A DNA stretch of 64,000 bases, from positions 24,759,398-24,823,397 of the forward strand of contig OX352773.1 in NCBI GenBank assembly GCA_947095535.1. Direction: 5' to 3'. The stretch comes from Poecilobothrus nobilitatus (taxonomy: Eukaryota > Arthropoda > Insecta > Diptera > Dolichopodidae). The notes beneath the pieces were generated by a model, which was not told where the DNA came from, did not search any database, and was given only the letters and a program-made list of their open reading frames with translations. The translations under genes and the position numbers were made by a program. Below, one piece after another: positions 48,214 to 60,989 of the stretch (position 1 is its first letter; each line of letters begins with the position of its first letter).

Positions 48214-48447
48214 GTGCCTCGGTGGCATAGTAGTTAAACACGTGGCTTATTGCACAGACAACAAATATAGTGTAAATCTTTAATATATATAATATGGATT
48301 AACAAAATAAATAATATTACAATATAAATTAATAATGAATTTAACGTATAAAGTCTTTATTTGTAGATGGTTTTAGTATTATTGCATTATGCAATTAAGT
48401 GAATAGCAACGTTAAAATAAACGTTAAATAAAAAAAATAAAAAATAC
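48214..48447 (+). repeat. tRNA-derived SINE, family 1, with box B deleted
   Basis: The head TGCCTCGGTGGCATAGTAGT and the body block ACAAAATAAATAATATTA, also TATTATTGCATTA near the tail, align with the 17.6-kb SINE. The stretch holding box B and the flanking stem is missing (GGCTTATTGCACAG joins what are separate parts in the other copy), and a second short deletion follows. It cannot have been transcribed in this form, so the deletion followed insertion. No clear target-site duplication was found. Confidence 0.75.
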
Positions 48448-51400
48448 TGAAAAAATAAATAATACAAAATTTTTAATATTACTTGTATCCATATAGGATT
48501 AAAATCATATAACCCTCTATTATTCCATTTTAACATATAGCTTACATATGTAATACGTTGACTTCAATTATTCGATTAACCGCTTGATTATTTATTTTGC
48601 TTATGTTGAAATTCGACAGAAAGGATAAAAACGTTAACAGAAACTATTAATGGTTACAAATTATACATAGTACAAAAATGATACCATGTTATTTTTTTAG
48701 GTTAAATTTAGTAAAAGATTAAGATAATATAGGTTAGGTTACATTTCATTTCTACTTACAATTAATAATTAGGTTCTTTTTAATAATTTTCTTCTTATTT
48801 TTTTTTTTAAGATATAAAATACATAAATACAAATAAAAAGTTAGCATAAAAATATCAAAAAATATTAAAGGAAATTAGCATAATTTAACATATATACTTA
48901 GATTTTAAATTAATAAAATAAAAAAGATACTTTTGTTATAAAAGTGTTGGATTTGAATTTTTTCTGTGTAGGTTAATGTGATAAGATAAAATGTAAAACA
49001 AAAAATGGTTTTAGATTTTTTTAGTAATTATAAAATTTTATGGCAGAATCCGAAACCAAGGTTTTTTTTGAAGAATATGTGAGAGAAAAGAAAGGTTTTA
49101 GATTTTTTTTTTTTTTACATAAATAAATTTTTTTATTTAGTAAATAAAATCGTCTTTAAATTAAAAAAAATAAATTAAATATATTAATATATATATTTAT
49201 TGTACAATCACATATTACAGAAAAATCTATATACCTACAAATGTTTTTAATTTTCTAAATATATATGTTGATTTGACCTTGAAAAATAATTAAAAATTGT
49301 ATATTAATAATAACTGTATGTAAATTTACACGTATAAATATAATTAATATAAAGTACTGTAACATTTTCAAATAAAGTTTTAAACCAGTAAAAAATTAAA
49401 CAAAAACAAATTTTAACTTTGATGTTTTTATTCATTCTATATAATATATAGTATAGAAATACCATTAATATACATTATATATACATTGAATATATTAAAA
49501 GACAGCTTAGTAATATATTTCACCATATTTATTTCTCCTGTTTATTCGTTTTTCTTGAACAGATACAAAAAACAAAAAACAAAATAATAAAAAATTATAT
49601 TATATTTAAACTCTTCCAGTTTTTATTTTTCTTGTTCTGCTTTTTATTTTTGTTTTGTTTTTTTTTTTTTTGATTTTATTCTTTTTTATTACGGGTGACA
49701 TTGAAAATTTTTTAATTTTTCATTGTTTGTTTTTTTTTTTTTTTTTTTGGTTTTAATTCAATTTGTTACTCCATTAATTTTTATAGCGGTTAATAGACGG
49801 TCGCTTAAACAAAACAAAAACAAAAAAACAAAAAAAAACAAAAAAGGAAAACAAATACAAATAAAAATTTATTTAATTTTTAATCCTCTAATTGTATTTG
49901 TGCTTATGTGTTTGTATGTATATACATATACTTATTCATAAACTTCAAAAAGTAAATTACATTCTTGTTTAAAAATTACCAAAAAAAAAAAAAGAAAAAA
50001 AAAAAGTAATTTCATTTAAAGGATTTTTTTAAGGATCTGTCTGTAAATTTGTATTTTAAAAAATATAACCATAAAAACGGATATTTTGTTAAATTTTTAT
50101 AAATTATTTTCTTCTTTTTTTTTTGTTTTTTTATTTTTTTATGATTTTAATACCCAATTTCTATATTGAAGATCATAGAAAAGCTATCATTTAAAGTTCA
50201 ATTAGTTTTGAACTGTCAATAAAAAAAAAAAAAACAAAACAAAAAAAAAAGACAAATTTTCGAGAAGATAATTATCAAGAATGAAAAACAATTTTTATTA
50301 AAAAAATACAGATTTGAAAATTTTCTTTGCAATGGTTCTAATTAAAAATTAAGCCTTTCATTAAAAACGGACATTATCTTGGCTTTTTCATCACATACCC
50401 AAAGTAATAGAAAAAAGAAAATGATATTAAGACATGGATCTGTATGAATAGATAAATTTATAATGAATATTTTTATAATATTTTTCTTATCTTTTCTTAA
50501 AAAAAAAAAAAATTAATTGCTTTTTGGGTTTTCTAATAATAAAACGAAAAAAAAAATATATATATAAAATGTACATAAACTGAATTTCATGTTTTTTTTT
50601 TTGTATTTTAAACAGTGAAAAAACTTTCGGTATGATGAAACTTTGATCAACCTTGGGTTAAATATGCATTAATTTAATATGTTGTGGAAATGTTTTAAAT
50701 AGAAAATATTGCATTGATTTCTTTATGAATATTTCTGAAATAAACGTTTAATATTCTTAAGAGTTTTTTTTTTTAAATATAAAAAAAAAAACATATATAT
50801 ACCTATATATATATATATATATGTTTAGATATACGAGAATTGTTTAACATATATGTATACCTAGATTCGTATATATCTAAGAAAATGTATTTTTCATCCT
50901 AGAAAATTTTTCATATTTTTGTAATTTTTAATAACATTTTTAACAGACTTTTTAACTTTTAATTTTTTTTTTATTTAAAGTGAATCTCAAATTTTTAATT
51001 TAGTTTCTTTTTAGGTTGAGGTTAATAAAGTTTTTCTAGAATTATAAACAAATGAACGTATATTTTAGTAAAAATCCTTGTCTAAATTTTTATTACATTT
51101 AACAATATAGGTATCTAACAAAAAATGTTTACATGTACCTATCGTAAAATAAATTTAAAAAAAAAAATGTTAATGCTAAAATTTTGCGACGTGCCAATAT
51201 TTTTTATTAGAATTCAGGTTATCAGATATTTTAACATATTTGAAATTTTTGCTTAGCAATAAAAATTTGAGAGTTTCAGTGAAAGAAGAGTTTGAAAAAA
51301 ATTCTATAGCGTTCCATTCGACTTTAATATTTAATCTAATAAAAGCAAAAAATTGAAATTAAATTCATTCATTTATTAATTTTTTAACACAGCAAACTGA

Positions 51401-51629
51401 TGATGCATTTAAAAAGATTAAATTTCGTTTTAAAAAAAAATCAAGATAGAAAAGAGCCTTAAAGAAAAAACTTTAAAAATGATTAATAAAGTCATTTTTT
51501 TAACATTTAAATATTTTTTTTTTTTTCTATAAAATATTTTAGAAGGAAGTCATAAGCTTTATTTTAATATTGAAATTGGAAATATAACAGAACTTTTGAT
51601 TTAAGTTGCAGAAAAAAAAAAAAAAACCA
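48448..51629. other. Gene-free AT-rich DNA
   Basis: No gene or repeat family. Long T runs (for example 49,650-49,750) and A runs (50,220-50,250). A (TA)n lies near 50,803-50,822. Frame 49723-49941 is homopolymer-derived. Confidence 0.55.
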
Positions 51630-52215
51630 ATATTTTTAACACATTTTCCAAAAATTATTTTTGAAAATTGGCTCCTTATTGGTTTTAATTTTGTTCGCCC
51701 CTTTAATCTGTTTTCTGTTTAAATTTTCTGTTTAAAAACAACTCCTACACTGTTTCAGATGAAAAATTTAACAATGGATATGGATAACATATTTAGACAA
51801 TGAATATTATGCCATTAAAAATATAATTTTATATAGAAGCAGTTTTTTTACATAGCCCTATTCGTTAAAGTACTACAATCTCATAAAGATGAAAAAAGCT
51901 TTATTTTCATATTTTTATAACTCAAGTAGGTATTGCTGAGTATTTTTTCAATATAAAAACATTAAACAGCAAAAAATCTTCACGTAAATTAAGTTTTTCA
52001 CAAATTTACCGTTATGTAATTTTTCAAAAAATATTAATTCCTTCTTATTTCGGAACACACCGTTATTCATAATCTTGCAATTTTGAGCGAAGAAAGATTT
52101 TTGGGAATTAACATAATATATAAGCTTTCTCAGAGGAAAAACAAAATTATGTATTTCTTCCTGTTTAAGAGCTGGATTAGGGGCCGCGTCATGAAAATAT
52201 GCAAAGTTTTATTGT
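51630..52215 (-). repeat. Hairpin-ended non-coding repeat family, copy 2
   Basis: On the plus strand it begins AACACATTTTCCAAAAATTA, then TTGGCTCCTTATTGGTTTTA and TTCGCCCC, and runs to ATTTACCGTTATGTAATTTT and TAAGAGCTGGATTAGGGGCC. These are the inverse of the end blocks of the 59-60 kb copy (AATAAGCACATTTTTTCAAA; CATAACGGTAAATTTAAA; AAACAGGGGGTGG-type). It lacks the (ACGG)n tract. Confidence 0.65.
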
Positions 52216-53134
52216 CATTTTGAAAATGTACAAATTGAAAAATCTATGGTTTTACATAATGCTTTGTTCATATTTTAATTTTGATAAATTAATTCATTAA
52301 AAAAAAAAAAATGTACAACTTAAACAATTTTTAACAAATTTTTGTTATAAATTAATATAAAATTTTTTTTTTTTATTACCTATATTACTTATTTATTTTT
52401 TTTTTTTTAAATTAAATTAAATTAAATTTTTATTATATATTTCTTTTTTTTAAAGCTAACTTTCCGTTTAGCAAAAAACACGTAAATTAAACACATACGT
52501 GGTGGTACATTTACATATACATAATTTTTGTTATATTTGTATATACATACATATACATGGATAGAATAGAATTAATTAATATTTATTTATTTATTTTTTT
52601 TTGTGCCAAATTATTTGATTTTATATGATATTTTCAAGAATTTCCTTCATTATATTTTATTTACAAAAAAAAAAAAAAAATAAAAGTAGCATTTATTGCA
52701 TTAAGTTTGATTTATTTTTTATTTTTTTTTTTTAATATTGAATATTATAATAATGGTATTAAAATCCGATAGTACATTGTTTTTTTTTTTTTTTTTTTTT
52801 TCTTTTATTTTATCAACAAGATAAAAATAACAATTTGAACGCCATTTTCTTTTTAGAATATTATATAATTATTTATGTATGTATATTGAAAGTGTTTTAA
52901 TTTAGCGTCTGCTTATTCCAAAACAAAAACATTTTGCTAATAAAAAAAAAAAAAAAACAAATATTGGAATAAAATAAAAAAATAATTTTAATTTTCTGTA
53001 TTCTAACAATTAAAAATATATCAAATAATAAATAGGTAAAAATTAAATTATTCTCTAACTAAAATTTGATGTTTCATTCATTTATTCATTATATTGCATT
53101 CAAAAATTTTCATTGGTTCGGAAATATTTTTTTT
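52216..53134. other. Gene-free AT-rich DNA with long homopolymers
   Basis: It includes a run of 22 T at 52780-52801 and long A runs near 52,665 and 52,940. Nothing else recognised. Confidence 0.6.
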
Positions 53135-53735
53135 TAATAGTTTTTAGCACATTTTCAAAAAAAATTTTGAAAAAATGTTCTTATTAGTTTCATTCTGTCC
53201 GTTCGCAATGAAATTTTAATTACGGTGGAAAAAATATTTCCTGTAGCCCCACTCGTTACGGAGCTAAAGCCCTACAAAGTTAAAAAAAAAAGCTCTATCT
53301 TTAAATTGTTATAACATAGGTTCTATAAGGCATATTTTCAATCAGGAAATGCAAAACGATATCTGGTTTTATAAACTTTATAAATATATACAAAATAAAT
53401 ATGTGGTTTTGCCATGGGATACTTTAATATACCGTTATGTGAAAGTAAATTTTTGCAAATATTTGGACCCCTTCTACTTTCAAACGGTTTAAATTAGAAG
53501 CTTGAAATTTTGAGAGAAGTTAGATCTTTGGAAATAAGTATGAGTCTTTTAGGAAATATTTTTGAGTCGCCCCTTTGTTTAGGAGCTGTAAGGGTTCCAA
53601 AAATTTTAAATTCTTCAATTTGAAACACTTGTAACTTGGGCACCTGTCCAAATTTTTTTAAAGTAATATACAAAAATTAAAGCTCAAACATTATATTTTT
53701 GTTTTTGTTAATAACTTTTCTTAATAATATAGGAT
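53135..53735 (-). repeat. Hairpin-ended non-coding repeat family, copy 3
   Basis: On the minus strand the order is: TAAAGTAATA-type start with GGACAGGTGCCCAAGTTACA, then GCTCCTAAACAAAGGGGCGA, CTCTCAAAATTTCAAGCTTC, TTTCACATAACGGTATATTA, GGGCTTTAGCTCCGTAACGA, GAACGGACAGAATGAAACTA, and an AAAATGTGCTAAAAA end. Each block has a counterpart in the 59-60 kb copy. It is a single unit without the tandem duplication. The end inverted repeat (AGCACATTTTC at 53146 facing GAAAAAATGTTCT) is imperfect. Confidence 0.75.
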
Positions 53736-56700
53736 TATCTTATAATTGACGGTGATTTGATTTTTCTCAATTTTTTCCTACAAAAAAAAAAAAATCAAAC
53801 AAAGATTCATTTATTATCAAAATTTATTTTTTAATATATCTATCTACTGTTTGCTCTAGGCTTATTATGGAATATTTTTAAATTTTGGAAATTTGGGGAA
53901 ATTTTGGAAAACCCTTTTTTCCATTACTTGTTTATTTAAAGTAATGAAATCTTATTCATTTTTGAACCTGTATAAATTTATAAATGTATAACAAACCTAA
54001 TTTATAAATGTTAATTTCAAAAAAAAAATTATTTTTGTCGTTAATATCGGAAAATAAAATTGTTCCTAATAAAAATTTATATATTATAAAAGTTTTATCA
54101 TTTATTTAGAAATTTCAAGAATGAAACCCCAGTGATTGGAGACAAAAAAGAAAATATATTTAAATTAATACAAAAAATTAATATTACCTAATATTTTTAT
54201 TAATGTTTAAGATCTATTGTCTACTTTTGTGATTTTGAGGTTAAAAAAAAATTTAAATCAATATATGAATTTTTGAAAAAAAATTTTTAAGTTTCATAAA
54301 CTTTTCAACCTATATATATACGTTTTTTAATATAATACGGCTGATAGTATATGATTTATATTTTAAATAATTTGTTTTGTAATACAGCCATAAATAAAAT
54401 TGAATATATACCAAAATATTAACGTTTGAATAATTTAATTATTTTAATAATATTATATATTTATTTTAAAAAATTTTTGAAATATAAAATTTCAAAAATA
54501 AAAAAATAAATACAATGATATTATCAGAATACAGAATATAAATTATTAATTCATTTTATTAAATTAATATAAAGTATATATTGTAATTTATTTTATTAAA
54601 ATTCTTTCATAATTGATATTTTGAAAAATTAATATTTAAGTCAGGAAAACGATCATAAAATTATTGTTCATTCATATAAAAAAATCATTTCAAATAAAAT
54701 TATTTATAATATTATAATAAAATGAATACTATTAAAAAAAATTACCATTTATTAATGTTTTTATACATATAAAAAAAAAAAAAAAATTTTTTTCCAAATA
54801 AAATAGCAAAAAGAAAAACAAATGGAAATGGAAAAAAATAAGGAGCGCAGCAATAAAAATTAATAATTGTTTTTTTTTTAATTCTCACTCAGCTATTTTT
54901 AAAATGGAAATACATTTTTAATTATTTTTTTTTGTAATCTTTTTTTTTTATTTTTTATTGTATTAATAAGTTTTTTAATTAATTTTCTATTAATTTTTGT
55001 TATTTTTAATATGTAAATATATATTTTATTTGTTTTTCCGTATGTATATTATTATTATTATAAATATATATTTTATATATACTTTATAAAGGTATAATTA
55101 ATATATTTTATAAAGGTATAATTTAATGTATTATATAATTAAAATTTTTAATTTAATTTTTTTTTTTTTGTTTTTTAATTTATATTTTGATATTTAATAA
55201 AATTTGTATTATTTTGTAAGTTTTTTATTTTTTATATTATTTATTTAAAATTATTTCGTATATTATAATATACATATATATATTATATTAATTTACTTGT
55301 ATTTACATTTACTATATATTAATGAATATTAATATGTATTATTATATACATAAATTTTTATTTTCAAAGTAACGAATAATACAATATCTATATTCATATT
55401 ATATATTTAGGTACCTACATATAAACTTTTTCTTATTATATTATTAATTTACAGTTATTATATATTATCAGTTCACATTTGGTTTTTTTTTGTTTTTTTA
55501 ACTATATTTTACTTATATCTATTAATTTTATTTGTATTTATTTATTGCTGTGATATTTCTGTTATTTCACACAACAAATACATTTTAAATTAAAAAAAAA
55601 AAACAAAAAAATTATTGAAAAATAATCAGTTATTGTTTATGCATTTCTATTGTAACTGTAATTATATTCATTTTAATATTAAAAGAACAAAAAAAAAACA
55701 GCAATACTCTTAAAAAATTTTAATACAAAATGGCGGAAAGTAATAAGAAAAAAATTATATAAAAATAAAGCAAAACTTTGATAAATAATTAAGATATATT
55801 GAAATGAATATTAAATAGATGAAAAAAAAAAGAAATAATTAAGGTTTTTTATTATAATATGTATTATAAATTTTATATATTTATGTATTATGCATTATAG
55901 TCTTTTTCTTATGCAACATAATGAAAGGTAATTATTGCTGTTGACTACTATAATAAAATAATATAAAAATATCCTTTTAATTCTGTATTTATTTTCTGTC
56001 TTTTATTCAATTTAAATTATTCTCTTTTTCATACTGTTCTTTATATTATATATTTTGAATTATTTTCATATTGTTATAGTGTTGTTCTTCACATTTTTGT
56101 TTTTTTTTTGTTTTTTGGTTTTATAATTATACTTTTGTTTTATTTGTATTATTTTCATTATATAAACAACTGAAGACAATAGTAATAATAATACCAATAA
56201 CAATAATAATATTAATAATAATAAAAATAGAAATAATAATAAATTAATATTAAAGTAATAAATATTAGAAAAGTAAGAAAAAAAAAAAAAATAAGATGTG
56301 AAATGAATAATAAACAAAACAATATTTTAAGAACAAATGAGAAGAATTAATATCAAAAAAATATCACAAATTTAAATACACTAAAATAGGGGGGGGAAAA
56401 AGAACAACCATTTCAATTGTAAAAATAATTATAATTAATTATATAAATATTTAACAAGTAAGTAAAATTAAAAAAAACAAAAAAAAAAAAATCATAAATA
56501 GGTATAAAAATAATATATATAATAATATAATATATAGGTATTTATTTACTGTTACTGTCATGTTTTTCTTTTTAATCAAATAAAATAACCGTTACTTTAA
56601 TCATTTATTGTTGTTATTCTGTATTTATTTAATTAATTATTTTATATATAAAAAAACCGTTAAATTTTTTTTTTTTTGTTTTATTTTAATTAGATATTTA

Positions 56701-57555
56701 ATATTTTTTTTAAAAAATAAAAAAATAAACATTATTACTTAATGAAAATGAAAAGATAAATAAAAGCAATATTTTGTTTTAGATATTATTTTTTTTTATA
56801 ATGGTATAAATAATAAATAAAAAAAAAAAAAATTTAAAATAATATTCAGAAAAAACAAAAAAAAAAAATTTAATATAATACAAAAATTATATTGAAGCCC
56901 TTTGTAATAGAATTCTCTTAGACAAATAAAAAACAAGTCCTTTTAATTATAAATTGTTGATCTGTAAATAAAAAAAAAAAAGAGAAAAAAAGAAAGAGAA
57001 TATGATTTTATTTTTAATGTTACTCATTTTTAATTTTTGTATTTTCATATAATATTTATTTATACCCAATTGATTCTATCAGAAAAATTTTTCAATTTTA
57101 AAATTAAAATAAATTCATCCTGTTTTTAAATATTTTTTATTTCATTTTTACATATTTATTGTTTGTTTGTTTTATTAATATTGTTTTTTTTTTGTTTTTA
57201 TATTTAAATATATGTTAAATTTGTTTTCACATTCACAGAATAAAATTAAAATATACTTTATAATTTTATTGATTAATTTTAAATTTGTTTGTTTTATATA
57301 TATTATGTATATTTATACCTTGTTATAAACAATAATAACGACATTTTTCGATTAATGTGTTCATATTTTTTGACAATTTTACACCAATTAGAAGCATAGA
57401 TCCATTCATTTTTTATTATACATATTTGGACTAAACTTCAAGTATTACTTCAAGTATTATCAGGTTCCTCAAGTATTACTTTTACAAAGTCATTGATTAT
57501 TTGGCTGTAGCTATTGATAAGATGACTAAGATAAGATGGCTAAATTAATGATTAT
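53736..57555. other. Extremely AT-rich belt, no genes
   Basis: This is the most A/T-biased part of the window, particularly about 54,000-57,300, made of AT/TA/AAT runs and poly-A/poly-T. An (AAT)n-like zone lies at 56,178-56,245. The frame at 56066-56317 translates this and is not a gene. A matrix-attachment or replication-associated role is possible but nothing here proves it. Confidence 0.55.
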
Positions 57556-57910
57556 CAAGATGGCGAAATACGGTTTATGGAAATTCGTTTGCTATGCGCA
57601 CGTCCCCTTTGATGAACCATATACCATCGCATGTGTTCCCTAAAGTTGGTAATTCATATGTCATTCATAACATCTTTCTTCAAAATATCCCTCCAAATTT
57701 TCCTACCTATCCCCCATAATCCAAATTTTCTAATTCCAATTTCCCCAGTTATGCTTCCCACACCCCTATCCAAAAAACCAAACTGTACGTTTGCATTAAA
57801 GGTTCCATCCTAAAGTTTGGTTTTAAAAGGGGATGGTTTTGGTTGGTTAGAGTGCAACAATACCCTGAGGAAGCACGTGCAGTTCCTTTTGGTGACTTTC
57901 GAGTTTTCCA
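57556..57910 (+). repeat. LINE-associated segment, copy 1
   Basis: It shares with the downstream part of the 61-kb element, in order: GATGGCGAAATACGGTTTAT, AAATTCGTTTGCTATGCGCA, CGCATGTGTTCCCTAAAGTT, AATTCATATG, then CATCCTAAAGT, GGTTTTGGTTGGTTAGAGTG and CAGTTCCTTTTGGTGAC. It is less AT-rich than its surroundings. It probably descends from the part of a non-LTR element downstream of the palm. A frame through the end (GWFWLVRVQQYPEEARA) is open for about 30 codons, but I recognise no domain in it. The 60-codon ATG frame at 57631-57813 is not supported as a gene. Confidence 0.55.
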
Positions 57911-59214
57911 CCAACCCTCGTAAAAAAAAAAAAAAATTTTTATGAACTTTTGCTGAATATTTTATTGAAATCCCAATTTAGTTATATGTTATTAAATATA
58001 GTTATATTTTTTTATAACAATAATTATACAATATGCGCATATTTTTATATATTATATGTAATGTACCTTAGCTTTTATTTTTTTTTTCCTATTTAAATTT
58101 ATTTGAAAAAAAAAACATGATATATTAAAACATGTAAATTTGAATTTCCTATATTATTATCAATTCACTCACTTAATATGGGAATAAATAAAGGATAAGT
58201 AAAGGATTTTCAATAAAGAATGAAATCTTGGGTTTTTTAATGAATCGGTAGAAGAGGTAAAAAACAATAACAAAATATATTATTGTAAGGCAAGATATAG
58301 ATCGTTAGTTAATCTAACGATTTTCCGAGATAACTGACTTTAAGGAGGTATTGATATATAGGTATTGATTTTTTTTTTAAATTTATATTTAACAAATTAC
58401 TCAGACAAAATATACCCTATGGTCTAAAATTTCATTTTTAATAGCAATATTTAAGATATCATTTTTATAAAATTTTCAAAATCTTCTTAATATTAAAGTA
58501 TGATATACTCTCTAATTTTAAGATCCTTTTTTAAACTCATATATACCATATATTTAATATTTTAATTTCTTTTACTCTGATTTGATGTAATAAAAAATTT
58601 AATTCTTTAAAAATCTTTAAAAACATTAAATTATTTCCTTAAAAGGTAATTTTAAAGTTTTTAGACATTTTATATTTCCTTAAAAATTTTTGTTTTTTTT
58701 TTTTGTTTTGAAAATCATAAATTAACGTGTGTTTTCGTCCCATCTTAATCTGAATGATAAAATGAAAATCGTTCTTTCCAAGTTTTAAGTTACGGTTTAC
58801 TCATAAATAACAATAATTTAAAATTTATAATTAGTTAATAATTTTTCATAAATTTTCTCTTCTAATTTAATATTTTCTTGTAAATTTTTTTTGAAAACAA
58901 TTTTGTTCTCTTTTTTTTTGAAATAAATTTCCTGTCCAAAAGAAAATAAACATAACTTAATTCTTTCAATTTTTCCAACCTTATTTTTTTTTTTTAAGTT
59001 TGTAATAAATTGCTATTAGAGTTGTTTTGACATTTCGTTACGAACATAAATTTACATTAATACAATACATAAAAATACCAATAGAAAGAAAAAACAAACA
59101 AGGTAGAATGTAAACCAACGGTTTTTAAAAGCGCACATTTCCAAAACTCAATACAAACTATTTAAAACTGTGACTTGCACAAAAATTTGAAAATTTCATG
59201 TAATAAGAAAAAAC
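57911..59214. other. Gene-free AT-rich DNA
   Basis: Poly-A near 57,930 and poly-T near 58,080 and 58,690. A small hairpin (ATCGTTAG/CTAACGAT, 58301-58321). No gene. Confidence 0.55.
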
Positions 59215-60390
59215 GTGAAAATAGGACATTTTTGAAATTTTGAGGGGCCGTAAGTCCGGAATCCTATATAACTAAGAAAAGCCGTTAACACACGTAAAAA
59301 TATATTATTAAACCTTTAATTTTCATGTCTTGCCAAAGAAAAATTTGTACAGGTGCCTAAGTTACAGGTGTCTAAAAATAGCAAATTTTCAATTTTTGAG
59401 GCGTAATAACTCTTAAAGAGGGGGTGTTACCAAAAAATTTTCTGAGGAAACTTATATTAATTCTAAAAGTTCTTTCTTGTCGCAAAATTTCAGGTTCCTA
59501 TCTAAAGGGGTGCCGGAGTTATGAAAAAAGAAATTTCATGCAAAATGTGGTTTTTACATAACGGTAAATTTAAATAGTAAATTACAAAATATTACATAAT
59601 TTTGATATTGTTTTATATAGATAATAAAATTTTCGATCTTCTGACGGTTTTAGATTGCAAAATTATTACGCAGAGCCCGAGATATATACATCTGAAAGTG
59701 GGGCTTTTTCGCAATTTTGAAGAGCTGCAACTTTGGAACCCTTTACAATTAAAATAAACCTTTAACACACGTAAAAATATATTATTGTAGCTTTAATTTT
59801 TATATCTTGCAGAAGTAAAATGTGTACAGGTTCCTAAGTTACAGGTGTTTAAAAATAGCAAATTTTCAATTTTTAAGCCCTAATAGCTCATAAACAGGGG
59901 GTGGTCCGAAAAAATTTTCTGAGCAAACTTCTTTCTTGCCTCAAAATTTCAAGCTTCTATCTAGAAGCGTGCCGGAGTTATGAAAGTAGAAAAATCATGC
60001 AAAATTTGGTTTTCACATAACGGTAAATTTAAATATTAAATTTTAAAAAATTGTATAATTTTGATATTAATTTACAAAGATAAGAGAAATACCTGTCGAA
60101 TGACGTTTTCAGATTGAAAAAATCTTAAGCAGAACATAAGATATATGCATTTAAAAAAAGGGCTTTTTCAAAGTTTGATGGGCTGTAGCTCCGTAATGGG
60201 GGGGGGCTACATGAAAAAGTTGTTCCACAAAATTATTTTTTTTATGAGACCTACCTATGGTTAAAATTTTTTTTCTCTATCTTTAACGGTGTAGAAGTTT
60301 TGTAAACAGACGGACGGACGACGGACGGACGGACAGAGTGAAACTAATAAGCACATTTTTTCAAAATTTTTTTGGAAATGTGCTAAAAAT
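59215..60390 (+). repeat. Hairpin-ended non-coding repeat family, longest copy with internal tandem duplication
   Basis: Two diverged units lie head to tail: CACGTAAAAATATATTATT at 59291 and 59768 (offset 477), and ACATAACGGTAAATTTAAAT at 59557 and 60015 (offset 458). Shared blocks include CTAAGTTACAGGTGTxTAAA, AATAGCAAATTTTCAATTTT and GTGCCGGAGTTATGAAA. A partial third unit start (GGGCTTTTTCAAAGTTTGAT, then GGGCTGTAGCTCCGTAATG) leads to an (ACGG)n tract and GAGTGAAACTAATA, ending in a hairpin: AGCACATTT (60350-60358) with AAATGTGCT (60376-60384). No long ORF is present. Copies 1, 2 and 3 (18.0, 51.6 and 53.1 kb) are in the opposite orientation. The class is unknown; a non-autonomous rolling-circle-like element is one option because of the terminal hairpin. 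Confidence 0.8.
60307..60336 (+). repeat. (ACGG)n microsatellite inside the repeat end
   Basis: A CAGACGGACGGACGACGGAC-type tract. The same place in the 53-kb copy has only GAACGGACAG, so the tract expanded in this copy. Confidence 0.9.
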
Positions 60391-60917
60391 AAAATTAAAA
60401 TATTAAAATTTTCTTTTTATTTTTTTTTTTATAAATTATATCTAAGCACTCATCCTTGTTAAACATTAAAATCCCTTTCATTTTTATGAAAAAAAAGTTT
60501 TCTTTTTTTTTTCCAAATAGAAAACAAATAAATTTTATAACAACGAAGGTGTCTAGTGATTATTTGAAAAACATGAAATCTTATAAAAAAAAAGTTATTC
60601 TAAAAAATATTAAATCTTTTATGACATACTGAATGAGATTAAAAAGGATTTCGATCTCAATTTCTGGAATTAAATTCAAAAAAAAAAAAAAAAAAGTTAT
60701 TTCATAATTATCAAAGTTTTCGGATGGAAAAAAAAAACACGACTTTTGTAAAAGTTTTAATCAGAACCAGAAGTTATAATCTTATAATCGAATCTAACTT
60801 TAAACAAAATTTATTAAGAATAACTTAAAAATTTTATTATCTTATCAATGACTAAGATAAGTTGAATTTTGATTGTTGATAATGGAAACTGTTTAACTAA
60901 TGTATTAATTTAAGTCT
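60391..60917. other. Gene-free AT-rich DNA
   Basis: Poly-A/poly-T. A short TTATCAATGACTAAGATAAG near 60,842 resembles 57,517-57,536 (TGATAAGATGACTAAGATAA), so the LINE-related similarity may begin here. Confidence 0.5.
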
Positions 60918-60989
60918 TTGATAGATTTTATTTTAAACAATTTTTTTTATTTTGAAATGGTTAATAAAATACGATATGATGTCATTGAT

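Noticed and set aside
48720..48740. TTAGG-like telomeric repeat (ATAGGTTAGGTTAC)
   Set aside because: Only two consecutive units, no array, far from any end.
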